Below the pieces are notes generated by a model. That model searched no databases. It was not told the origin of the DNA and saw only the letters and a list, made by a program, of their open reading frames with translations. DNA of 64,000 nucleotides, taken from Chionoecetes opilio (lineage: Eukaryota; Arthropoda; Malacostraca; Decapoda; Majidae). Below are positions 36,930-47,364 of this stretch, piece by piece (position 1 is the first letter of the stretch; each line of letters starts with the position of its first letter). The stretch is from positions 120,001-184,000 of the forward strand of contig JACEEZ010019088.1 of the NCBI GenBank assembly GCA_016584305.1, in the 5' to 3' direction. The position numbers and the translations under genes are program-made.

Positions 36930-37157
36930 CGCAGCAATACTCTCGACAGCACACGCTACGGCCGGCCGGTCCTGCAAGAACCCTCTGGGATGCCGGAGCG
37001 AGTCGGGTCAGTGCCGGGCGGAGCAACCGGCTTAGACTGTGACCTCAGCACCTGCAACAGTGGTGACAGTCAGGACACAGAGAGCCACGCGCTGCCTTGA
37101 CACTCTCCTCCTGCCTGTGGGGCCCACACCCTGCTTCCTGCCTCACTCACACCATAC

Positions 37158-37293
37158 TTGAGTAAGCATGTACCACAGGGATCAGTTCTTGTACCAGCAA
37201 GAGAGATGAGAACAGTGGCAAGAGATGGAACGGAGAGAAGTGACCAGTGGGCTACTGTACCACAGGGATCAGTTCTTGCACCAGTGATATTTT

Positions 37294-37389
<96 letters not shown>

Positions 37390-37680
37390 CTGAAGGACTA
37401 AGTGGTTATGTAAGTCTGTTTGCTGATGATGCACAGCTGTCAAGACATATAAGGAGCCTTAAAGATTGTGAAGATCTGCAGAATGGTTTGTATAAGATGG
37501 TTGAAGGGAGTAAGAGATGGCCAATGGAATTTAGTGCAACCAGTGCTACGTATTGGAAATGAGACAAGGTAGAAATTGACCCTTATGGATACATAAGATG
37601 GCAAATAATACAATAACAAAAGTAAATAAAGAGAAGGACCTGGGAGTGACAATACTGTATAACTTATCAACAGAAAATGT
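37158..37680 (+). mobile_element. LINE reverse-transcriptase fragment with inserted TA tract
   Basis: VPQGSVLAPVIFSIYI is the RT motif before the catalytic centre; YVSLFADDAQL holds the FADD active-site motif; and VNKEKDLGVTI (about 37623-37655) is the downstream block. Between the first two lies a 92-bp TA tract (37296-37387) that keeps the reading frame as repeated Ile-Tyr. A 28-bp segment coding VPQGSVL.P is duplicated (37169-37197 and 37257-37285). A stop and frame change after 37560 show decay. It sits between the two zinc-finger copies. Confidence 0.8.
37296..37387. repeat. (TA)n microsatellite inside RT frame
   Basis: About 46 uninterrupted TA units inside the LINE fragment. Confidence 0.97.
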
Positions 37681-37956
37681 AACCTGGTCTAACTGGGGAC
37701 CAGACCCCCCGCTAGTTCACTAACCTAACCTAGACTCTCTCCTAGAAGCCAACAAGCTTGAGGGCCTGATGAAAATAGGGATAGTTAGGTGAGGGCGGTA
37801 CTGCCAACCCAACAACTACATTACTCCCTCACAGAACACAAGGGCACGGCTGCCACCACACATCTAACACACTGCTCACCACCACCACTCATTACCACAA
37901 AGGACACACTCCCACAGGCACGGGTACAACCACACTTGTCCACACAACACACCACC

Positions 37957-38430
37957 TCAAAAGTGAATTTTCACGTGCTTGGCAATATCACTCTTTGTCT
38001 TGAAACACTTGCCACAAATATCACACTTGAACTCCCTCAAACCAGTGTGTCTAAAGGAGTGTTGGTCGAGGTTAGAAATGGTATAAAATCTTTTCCCACA
38101 TTCTAGACATTCATAATTCTTAACACCACTGTGTGTCAGGGTGCGTTTGGTGAGGTCACTCTTTGTAGTAAATCTTTTCCCACACTCCATACGTTCATGA
38201 TTCTTAACACCACTGTGTGTCAGGGTGTGTTTGGTGAGGTCACTCTTTGTAGTAAATCTTTTCCCACACTCTAGACATTCGTAATTCTTAACACCAATGT
38301 GTGTCAGGGTGTGTGTGGTGAGGTGAGCCTTTGTAGTAATCTTTTCCCACGCTCGAGACATTCAAAATTCTTAACTCCACTGTATGCTACGGAATGTCTC
38401 TCAAGCAGACTCTTGTATTTAAGTCGAGGA
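37957..38430 (-). pseudogene. decayed tandem copy of the C2H2 zinc-finger gene
   Basis: Homologous to the 3' half of the gene at 36048, including the same terminal finger and VKIHF end. A 1-base deletion at about 38338 (KRF codon run) shifts the frame and cuts off upstream fingers. Several zinc ligands are replaced: HERMECGKRF lacks the first Cys, TKRTLTH lacks the first His and ECLERGKR lacks the second Cys. The largest open part (37957-38361) covers four fingers. The similarity continues through the 3' flank (37747-37956 versus 35828-36047). It stops at about 38430, so the copy is 5'-truncated. Confidence 0.85.
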
Positions 38431-38688
38431 GGGATTAGCCTAACTAAATGATGTACCCTGCAAGTTAACGTGGACACACCCAAAAACAATCAGAAAGAAC
38501 AAAGAGTAGACAAATACTAGACATTGACCGAAAAGTAGAAGAGAAGACATACCAAAAAGAACTACCGGCATTACATGTATTGGGTACTGTAATATCATGA
38601 CCAAGAACTGGAACCGTCGCCAAAATAGAAACACTCGCCGAAGTGAAAAATTGGAACAGAATTCCTATCGGCGACAGTTTCAGTTACT

Positions 38689-39340
38689 TACTGTAAATGG
38701 CGGCGTACAAGTCGACTCTTTGAGCCTGAAAAAATCTCTCCATAACTAGGGGTTGACTTATACGGCGAGGACAAAATGCGAACCTTTACCACCGAGTGCC
38801 AAACAAGTGGATCAGCACTACTAACAATCGCTGTACACCAACTACCGTAGTAACTCCAGTCAGACAACTACAATATGCGCCACTTCCAGAGCAACAGCGA
38901 CAACTGGAGAAGACGTTTAGCGGCAGTTCCACTCACAGCTGTTTCCAACAGCTGATACACAGTGTAAATACTAGTGAATGCAAATGGAGGAGGACACCAG
39001 GAAGTGCAGTCCAATCTTAGGTATTACCGTGTTTTACTATAATATACAGTATGTAGCGGCACTATCAGGGAACAATGGTGTTTTTCAAGTGAAAACAAGA
39101 GGCGGACCTATAGTAAATATTCATATCTTCATATAAGTGGTGTGGTGTTATGTGTTTTTGCGACAGGTTACCGTATACCACACCGTAGCCTATCCACATT
39201 CAAGCTTTGGCCTACCAGTAGCATACCGTATTTTGGGGGCCGACTTATACGGCAAGTATAGGCCTAACCCGTAATCTTGAGCTAATAATCTTGGGGTCGA
39301 CTTGTACGCCTGGTCGACTTATACGCCACCATTTACGGTA
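38689..39340. mobile_element. MITE with TA flanks and GGCGTATAAGTCGAC-type ends
   Basis: TA + ctgtaaatggcggcgtacaa at the left; gacttatacgccaccattta + cgg + TA at the right. The inverted ends match over about 27 bp with five differences. The interior repeats the gtcgacttatacggc theme (near 38753, 39241 and 39298). There is no transposase frame. Tc1/mariner-type TA targeting is inferred. Confidence 0.7.
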
Positions 39341-42300
39341 TATACATAAAGACACACGACTGTATGGATGAATAACTGAATAAACCTTGACTGACCATCT
39401 GAATAAGTGACTGACAATGAATTAATGGCTATAAACACTTATAATAACCCCAAGTCACATACACTGGTAATGTCATCAAATATTTCTCTGTTGTTAATAT
39501 TCAACCATTATTCCTCCCTCAAACAAGCGGCCGCCTCCACCTGTCCTATTTCTTACTCCATTATCTCCCTTATTTCCCTCTTGCCACCATTATCAACCCC
39601 ATCAATGGATCCCCCGAGGCAGCAGTAGTAATGGTGAACCGTGCATTATGCTCACGCCATTAGGATGAAGGAGATATTCAGGGATAAACAACAGTACAGA
39701 TTCCTGTTTTCTGAAGCAACCTTTGGGATGTCCCGGTAACGCTGTACTTTTGATAACAACACAATATCATTCTGGAACACCTTCCTTGCTTACCTACTAC
39801 CTGGTCTAGTTTTCAACAAACTGTCATTTTCATTGCATATTTTCCTCCCCTGCACCGATCCTTCCAAGCTCACCAATATAACCCACATTCCATGCCATAG
39901 TACAAAGGCATAGGGCACATTTAGGAAATTAAGTGAGGCATAATCATTTATAGTTGATATAATAATATATATCCCATGACATACCTCCCCTCTACCTTTG
40001 AAACATGTACCTGGAATTATAAAGAAACATAGCTACCATCAGAATGCAAAAAAGAAAAAGGCAAAAACTTACCCTTGGAGATACCACTGCTGTGGACAGG
40101 TAAAGGTAAGGCTGTGCTCCCCTGGAAGTCCCGCTGTGGGCGACAGGTAATGCTGTGGTCAACCATCACACTCATTACCTGTTGAGGAAAACCTCATTAC
40201 AAAATATGTCCCACTATTCTCAGCTTCAACATCAGAATTCTATGGAAAACATAACACAGTATTTTCAAGAAATCAAAGAATATTGTGTCAACTGTCTATA
40301 AACCGCAGAATGCCATGCCTCTATAATTCCCTCCTCCATGACCTCAGCTCCAGTGACTCCCACCACAACACCCACAGGGAACTTTGATGAAGTAAAAGAT
40401 CTTGTCATTGTATATCAATATGAACAACTGCAATGCAGAAATATTGCACAAACAAGTCAACGAATCTGACTTGATACTGACAGACAGTAGATTGAGGTAC
40501 ATACCATGACTAAACACCTTTGTGAGACAATTATCATCATTTCCAAACATACGACAAAACCAGCACAACAAAAACTAAGGCATGTATGTAAAGGATGGTA
40601 AATCAATGCTGAATAGAATAGAATGACTGTTCAAGTACAGGGATGATTCTATATGGACATGTGGTACAAAGACAAGGGTGTTTTTATGTATTCACGTGTT
40701 TATCTACTTATTCATCTCCATGGGTAATCACAAGCAAGGCATGCCCCTGCTTATATATGTTCAAGCTACAAACTTTCAGGGATACGTACAAACCTGCTTG
40801 TAACGCCAAAATCTGTGCACTGGGCCTCCAAATTGCCTCTGGGCAATTTCTTAAGTTGAGAAGCATGAGTGGAGTCAACAGTGGTGAAATTTGAAAGACA
40901 CTCAACTGTACCTGTTTTAAGCTGGTGAAACATACAAATGACTGAGTATTATTGGGGTAAAGCTGTACTGCACAAACGTTTTTACAAAGTATTAAGTATT
41001 GACAAGAGTAATGTTGGACTTAGGAGCATTTTGAGTTGCGAACAAACCCAAGAACCAATTATGTACCTAAATTGGAGAATGTCTGTATTAGGTTCATACA
41101 TTTTTATGAATGACGATTTTATAAATAATTAAACATGTTTTCAACTTTATTCTTCATTTGTTTAGACATTGGTGCTGAATAGCTGGGAATTTATCTGATT
41201 TCAAGAAACCATTAATCTAATTATTAAACATACACACTCATGGACAGTGGCTCAGGACAGCTGAATGGTCAAACCTGGCTGACAGGCCCTTCATAAAAAA
41301 TGTGGAATCATTGTCAGATTTTTTTAATTTTTTTATACATAAATCAAAATTTCAGTGAGGAGAAAATCAAACAGACCTCTACAGTAAGAATCCCTTCAGT
41401 TGGATTTCATGGGTTCCATTCATTCTAAACTTATATACCTGTACCTTTTCCTCCCCTCTTTGGGAAATTCGACCTTTTTTTGGCACAAGGAACATTTGAT
41501 TAGTTTTTTCTTAAAACCATGCTTAGAGTACATAGTGTACTTGCTCATTTTCTTAAAAAAATCTGATGTCAGAGTACTGTTACAGGATTGACTTAGGAGT
41601 ATGTATTGTCTTACTTTGGTAAACAATTAAATGCCAGATTTCTTTTGATTGAAGTCATCACAGTGAGAAATATGTTGCATGGCTATGATACTCCTATGAA
41701 AAGATACTCCTATTTCATAGATACATCTATGAAAGCTGTTCCATATGTCTCTTTTATGTCACCAGTTATTTCATACATTTTCACCAGTGGTTCAGTTATT
41801 TCTACCCTGAGCTGTTCATAACTTATGTTTGTATGTAAAATATATCCTACTGTTACTATGCATAAATTTGTCATTACTGTCTCAGTGGAGACACAATCCT
41901 GTACAATATACACGTAGTTGATGCATTTATAACCACCACACCATGTGTTAATGCCTTGAGCACAAATGCGCACAAACTCCTAAAAATCATATGCATTTTA
42001 TACACATAGATTTATATAAGTGCCGTGATCATGTGAAAAAACAACCTGTGATTTGTAATTCTATGAAAGGTTAAGTTTTTACCAGTTTTTTTCATGGCAA
42101 GAAGTTGATTTGCAAAGTCAGCAACACTACTGGTTGTCATTGAATGCTTTGTGGTAAACAGTAAGAATAATGACCTATGCATCATTTACTGAAGACAACT
42201 CAAACTAAGTCATGTTTGTTGTACTCCATGTTAAGTGCATGTGTTGTTGTATATTTCTGGTTTTGTATCATGAGTCTGACAAAGGTGTTCTGGCGCTGGC

Positions 42301-42439
42301 ACTGCCACCAAGGGTAACACATGTGAACTGTGTCCAATGCCAAATAAAGTCATACAAATGAACCATCTCATTTCTTATACCTTAAATCTATATCGTCGTC
42401 TTTTTTGGCGTCTCTGAATTTCCGTAGAGCGAGGTTAGG
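39341..42439. other. no gene recognised
   Basis: About 3.1 kb of AT-rich DNA with no recognised gene or repeat ends. A good AATAAA followed by gtcatac lies at about 42342, so a 3' end of an unrecognised + strand transcript is possible. Short frames (for example 40643-40894 and 41710-41973) have no features. Confidence 0.4.
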
Positions 42440-42856
42440 GGAGGCCGTGGCTGAGTGGTTAGCGTCTGGGAATGGTGAACTTGAGGTCGCGAGTTTGAGT
42501 CCCGCCGGGGCAACTCTTATGACAATCTTTAACGCAGTGGGCGGATGATTAGAACCGGGTAGTGGTGAGCACAAGGTCCCGAGTTAAAGTTCTGCCAGGA
42601 GCAACTGTTTCTTCCATTGTCAAGTGGCTGAATATACCCACATGTTGCCCATCAACTTCACCTTCGACTGCAAATGCAACAGAGGGCACCAGGGGGCAGC
42701 ATGAGCCTCCAATCCTCACAAGTGTCACTTTAATAATCCAGTCTGTGCCACCACAGCCAAGGGCCAGCCATCACAGCCCCACCTCAGCCCTCAAGGAAGG
42801 AAGATAAAAGCCTACAGGCACTATAGGCTTTAACGTAACTTTAAAAAAAAAAAAAA
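42440..42856 (+). mobile_element. tRNA-derived SINE, family B, with poly(A) tail
   Basis: The head reads gaggccgtggctgagtggtt (A box) and 40-50 bp later gcgagtttgagtcccgccgg (B box), resembling a Leu/Ser-type tRNA. A second, diverged half-head follows (ggtagtggtgagcacaaggt ... gagttaaagttctgcc), so the head is partly duplicated. The body runs to about 42840 and ends in A14. It is unrelated in sequence to family A. Confidence 0.75.
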
Positions 42857-43040
42857 TCATAATTTATAATTATTATTAACAAGGTATGAGTGTAAGCTTC
42901 ATACAGTATAACTAAAGGAGAAACCCAAGCAGTAAGGTCAGAGAGAGAGAAAAAAAGAGGAGTTGACCGTGGCCAGAAAAAATGTGGCCACTGTTTTAAA
43001 GGGGACTGAGGATGCTGAGGATGAAATTTGTAGTGTGTGT

Positions 43041-43191
43041 CATTCACCCATGGTCTTGTCCATGTGAGCTGGCTCACGATCGCCAGTTTCACCCTCCTGG
43101 TGCGAGCTTGGAGCTCATTATTACCAATCTTAGGGCAATGCTGGGACCTCACACACCACACACCCCTATCCCCTTGCTGAAGGGGGACAGT
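43041..43191 (-). mobile_element. SINE family C, headless copy
   Basis: Shares about 150 bp (cattcacccatggtcttgtc, gatcgccagttt.accctcct, gacctc.cacacc, cccttgct.aagggggac) with 56071-56306, but ends before the tRNA-like head. Confidence 0.65.
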
Positions 43192-43350
43192 CAGCTTTGA
43201 AATGTAATAGATATACGAGTACTACTGTTCAGCGTGAGCGAGTTAGCTTCAAGCCTCAAGACTGGCCTGACGAGCTGGTTGTTGTTGGACGAGTTGTGGT
43301 CAAGTCAGCTGCTATAAAGCAGCTGACGTGCTTTGCTTTTATTTCAATGC

Positions 43351-44780
43351 TTAAAGTAATCGTCAGACCATTTCATCATTCCTGATTTAATGCAATCAAA
43401 TCATAGCCATTAACGAGTATATCAACAATACGTAGTCACTTTTTGTATCCAGTCAGCCGTTTTTAAATAATCCGCAATCAAAATCTGCAAATTCCCCGAG
43501 TTTTCAAAACACTCTCAAGGTTTGCAGACGCTCAGGCTCAGGCTCGGTGACGTAGCATCAGGGAGGCTTCTCTTCCCGCGCTGATCAGAGAGGCACGTAA
43601 ACACAGAGATAAATATAGTACTTGAAGATATTTGGGTGTTTCTGATAGATTTTTTTTGCTATATGCCACATGCATGCATCCTTTATGGGTGCAGCAAGAC
43701 AGCTGTGCCTTTCGAGAAAAGTTTGCACACGGAAAGGAGTGGCGTGTGTAGGGTGATACACGCCTATAGTGTGTTGGGGCGAGCAGTTGTGTTGAGAAAC
43801 GGTGTGTAGCGAGGGTACACAGCTGGTGAAAGACTGGACGAAAGTGTGCAGCGCGACTAGTCGGCTACCCAGTGTGTGGGTTGGGACGACGAGTGTGAGG
43901 TGAGCCTGTGTACACGGGTGTGCTGGACAAGGGCGGCGCCCCCCCGTAAGACAGTGACTCAGTCCAACACCATACCAGACCAGGTGGCCCTGTTAGACAG
44001 GGACGCCAGGACTGGCAGCAGCGGTGGACAACCACGACTGTGAGGCTTTGTCTCTTAACAAGACCAAGTAAACCAAGTAAACCAGTTGTGGAGTGTGCAT
44101 GCCCTGTGGTGAGAGACCCTGTGGTGGTGTGGCTGTCACACTTTCTGCCTTCCCGCCCGCATATTTTCCAACTCTATGCTGTAGTTAATGCTAGTATGTG
44201 GTTTCCGAGTAATGACGTTTGACTGTAGCTCCAAAACTAACCATAGGATTTTCTCGAAAGTACCTTCATTGTGATTCCCACACACACATGGTTTAACCTT
44301 ATTTACCAATCCATGTTTTGGAGAAGTGCCAGGTCCTCCTGCTGAACCTCAGGCTCTGCTAACACCTGTTCATCCACCTCGTACTCGGGCTCAAACATAT
44401 AGGATCCCATGACAATCTGAGGTTCGTTTTCCTCATAGTATACGCGGCCAGCGTCATTTCTTTCGGTGTCAGATTGAGCATAGTACTCTAGATCTGTCAC
44501 AGCGACAGATTCACTGTCTGACACCGAAGTACAATCGCTCATCATGACATTTGCCGACAGGTGTCAGACAGAGTGTCTGCGGGCGTCCCTGTTCTGACGT
44601 CATCAATAACAGTCGTAGCCCTGTTGGAGGGGAGATTTTTTTTTTCGCGCGCTTTTTACAAAAGTCGTGTTTTTACGGAAATAAGGCCTGGAAATCAATT
44701 ATTTTTGGTGGATTAGGTGTTTTGAATGTACATTCAACATAATTAGGCAAAAAAAAATTGGGTCTGGACGATTACTTTAA
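43351..44780. mobile_element. 1.43-kb element with TTAA ends carrying a P2X7-like exon
   Basis: TTAA at both ends (43351-43354 and 44777-44780). The 20-bp inverted termini are ttaaagtaatcgtc(c)agacc, differing by one base. The first 300 bp are repeated at 45316-45630. The only recognisable coding piece is the exon at 44307-44545 (-), starting about 235 bp inside the right terminus. No transposase is visible, so if mobile it was non-autonomous. TTAA targets are used by piggyBac and Kolobok groups; neither is proven here. Confidence 0.65.
44303..44545 (-). CDS. first exon of a P2X7-intracellular-domain-like protein (probable)
   Basis: 80-residue acidic frame from ATG 44545. It is Ser/Asp/Glu-rich (SDSESVAVTDLEYY), then IVMGSYMFEPEYEVDE, ending LALLQNMDW. 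P2X7 intracellular-domain-like proteins typically read Y.FEP followed by an acidic stretch and L.N.DWC.C, with the zinc-binding cysteines next. Here the Trp codon sits exactly at a donor-like GTAAAT (G|GTAAAT; exon end 44307), so the cysteines would lie on the next exon, which was not found to the left within this element. If unspliced, a TAA stop ends it at 44303. Assignment is by motif memory. Confidence 0.55.
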   Translation of the reverse strand: MMSDCTSVSDSESVAVTDLEYYAQSDTERNDAGRVYYEENEPQIVMGSYMFEPEYEVDEQVLAEPEVQQEDLALLQNMDW

Positions 44781-45315
44781 CATTGCTTTTATTTTTCTGC
44801 CCACAACCAAATGCAAAACTAAATTTTAAAATATAGACTTGGTAAGTTTGAAAAAAGTAAACCAAGACCGATGAAGGTGAAATTATCTCAGGCCATGTTT
44901 ACGGAGATAACTCACAAAAGATACCGTAAGAGGATAAATTCATAGCATGGTAAAACTGCAGTTTAATACAATACTTCCTATCTTGTTTTTCGTAAGCTGA
45001 CCTAACTAAGCCAGACCCCCCCCCCCCCCGCGGTAGATATCCACTCATTCCGCAGGAGTAGGCGGCCGCCAACCAGCCAGACAATCGTGCACCATAAGAT
45101 TCGCTTATTTAACCCAAATAACTCTACAAAATCTATCCTAGCCTTAGCAAAACCCAAACCATACCTAGCCTAGCTATTATCATATAATAAGTGATATATT
45201 TTTGTTTTTGCAAGTCAATAACTACAGCACAATACATGTATACTGAGCAAAAAATATGGAGAAAAAGTAAGGTGGATACAGATTTACGAGACTAACTAAC
45301 CAATATCTCCTAAAC
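44781..45315. other. spacer between repeated termini, no gene
   Basis: AT-rich DNA with a C11/CG run near 45017. Nothing is recognisable. Confidence 0.4.
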
Positions 45316-45630
45316 TTAAAGTAATCGTCCAGACCATTTCATCATTCCTGATTTAATGCAGTAAAAAATATAGCCATTATCGAGTATACCAACAATATGT
45401 TGTCACTTTTTGCATCCAGTCACCCGTATTTTTACTAATCCGCAATCAAAATCTGTAAATTCCCCAATCTTCCAAAACACTCCCGACAACTTGCAGACGA
45501 CGCACCATGGCTCGGTGACGTCACCTGAGGTGGCCTCCCAAACCCGCGGTAATACAAATACACGTGAAATTAGAAATAAATATAGTACTTGAAGAATTTC
45601 AGGGGTTTCTGATATATTTTTCTTGGTAGG
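45316..45630. repeat. second copy of the TTAA element left terminus
   Basis: Starts ttaaagtaatcgtccagacc and matches 43351-43650 in direct orientation (shared: catttcatcattcctgattt, tccgcaatcaaaatctg, aaatatagtacttgaaga). Its own right terminus was not identified, so its extent is unknown. It precedes, on the 3' side, the family gene at 46269-47364 (-). Confidence 0.7.
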
Positions 45631-45739
45631 ATGTGGGTGGGTGTGGGTGTTCGGAGGCATAGACCGGCCCGCCGGGCGGGGAGACACAGCGGCGCTACAT
45701 TCTCCCTGCTTCCCACAACCTCAGTAGGTAAGAGGGTTA

Positions 45740-45960
45740 AGGTTAGGTTAGGTTTAATGAAAACTTTAAGGTTAGGTTGGGAGTACTTTGTGGTTAAGGT
45801 TAGGTTAGGTTTCCTTAAAACCTATAAGGTTAGGTTAGGTTTCCTTAAAACCTATAAGGTTAGGTTAAGTATACTTTGTGGTTAAGGTTAGGTTAGGCAA
45901 AGACTACTAGTAGTTTTTGGGTTAGGTTTAATGAAAACCTATAAGGTTCGGTTAAGTTAG
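45740..45960. repeat. AGGTT-rich satellite, array 1
   Basis: Units combine ggttaggttaggt with tttaatgaaaaccttataagg-like and actttgtggttaaggttagg blocks, related to the 28-29-bp satellite at 49480-50365 but less regular. TTAGG-type motifs are frequent. Orientation is TTAGG on the + strand. Confidence 0.85.
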
Positions 45961-46268
45961 GTTTGGTAAGAACATAAGAACATAAGAAAATAAGGAAGCT
46001 ACAAGAGACCGTGAGACCTACAAGAGGTAGTTCCTGTTTTTACCCCCCTACCCCCATATTTTAGGCATATATGTCCCCCCCTCTATACTGGCATAGGCCT
46101 AAACACGGGGCAGGCCTAGTTCCTGGGACACTAACAGACATACATGACCTACATAATAGCAAATAATGGACGTAAAAAATAATCATTCCTCTCTCTATAT
46201 AGCTATAACAGCCAATATTTAACCTATTTGAGCTTATTTTCGGGTTTCTGCATTGATATTCTCCCTAT

Positions 46269-47364
46269 TTACCTTTGCTCAGCCTTGCATAGAGTCCCCA
46301 GCTTGTTAGGATCGCAGACCAGGTACATGTCTGGAGAGAGGTGGCCGTCAGCGATAAGGTCCTGGAGGAATCCAGAAGCCAAGGCAGCAGCAGCAGCAGT
46401 GGGCAGAACGTCGAACCGAATGCTTGCCAGCGCCAGGTTCCGGACTGGCATTGTGTTTCTTCTTGCAGCTGGCCTGTCCAAGTACTGCATCACAAGGGGT
46501 GCCAGGGACCCCAGCCTCTCCCTGAGCAGTCGGTCTACCAGTATGGCAGCCTCCTGTTGCTCCTGCCTCTTTCCTCTGAGTGGCAGGGTGAACGACTCCT
46601 CTGTCCCATCCTCAGAATCCTGGTGATCTTCAGCCTGGCCCAGGAACATCTGCTCCTGCAGCTCAAGACGTCTGACCTTTTCATCTTTCTGCTTCTGCTT
46701 CTTCAGCTTAGCCTCCTCTTCCAACTGCTTTCTCTTGTCTATGCGTCTCATTCCTATCTACCCCTGTCATCATCATTGCACTCTCCTCCCCAACTTTGAT
46801 CCTCTGGTAGTACAGCCACTCCAGGTCTAAAGTAGGGACTTTGCTGGCCAGGGGGCAGTCACACTGCACGTGTGCTCTCGTGTGGCACAGCTGGGGGTTG
46901 GAGCAGTGGGATTCCTGGTCCTTGCAGAGGAAGATCGTGTGAGGGCAGGCCGTTATGTCAAACAGCCTGTCCATATTCTTCTCCACGAATTCCTTTACTG
47001 CTTTAGTTGCTCTATCTCTCACCACTTCACTAACCTTCTTCCAAAAATTATCTATCCTTCTGGTCACGGACCGGTCAATAACAACCACTGGAGGTGCAAA
47101 CTGGGCGTTTGATTTCTTCCACTGGGCAAGCACCATGGGGGTCAGATCCTTCGCAATGTCTCTCACTGGGTACCCCCGCTTGTCAACACCCTCCCGGATG
47201 CCACTGAGTTCTTGGAGAAGGATTCCCCTCTTCATCACGCTGCGATACGTAGGCACCTCACTCTCAGCAAACTCTCGTCCACCGCCAACAAAGGCGGCCA
47301 ACTTGGATCCAGAGCTCTGTCTAGTTGCGGGCTTCAACCCAATTGGTTTACAAGGAGAAGCCAT
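46269..47364 (-). pseudogene. unassigned Cys/His-rich arthropod-type family protein, copy A (frameshifted)
   Basis: ATG at 47364 (MASPCKPIG), one base after an AG acceptor (gtctttttcag). The frame runs to a stop at 46708: VPTYRSVMKRG, VLAQWKKSNAQF, VDRSVTRRIDNFWKK, MDRLFDITACPHTIFLC, HVQCDCPLASKVPTLDLE, MMMTGVDRNE. Near 46745-46755 a 1-base shift moves the protein to another frame that continues to 46269: DKRKQLEEEAKLKKQKQK (charged coiled coil), then RRNTMPVRNLALAS, FDVLPTAAAAALASGFLQDL and DPNKLGTLCKAEQ. That frame ends at a donor-like AG|GTAAAT, so it may be spliced further. The blocks match copy B at 56792. Function is unknown; the conserved Cys/His suggest metal binding. The shift may be mutation or sequence error. 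Confidence 0.6.

Noticed and set aside
42440..42520. Functional Leu/Ser-type tRNA gene
   Set aside because: The head is partly duplicated and continues into a body with a poly(A) tail; SINE is the better explanation.
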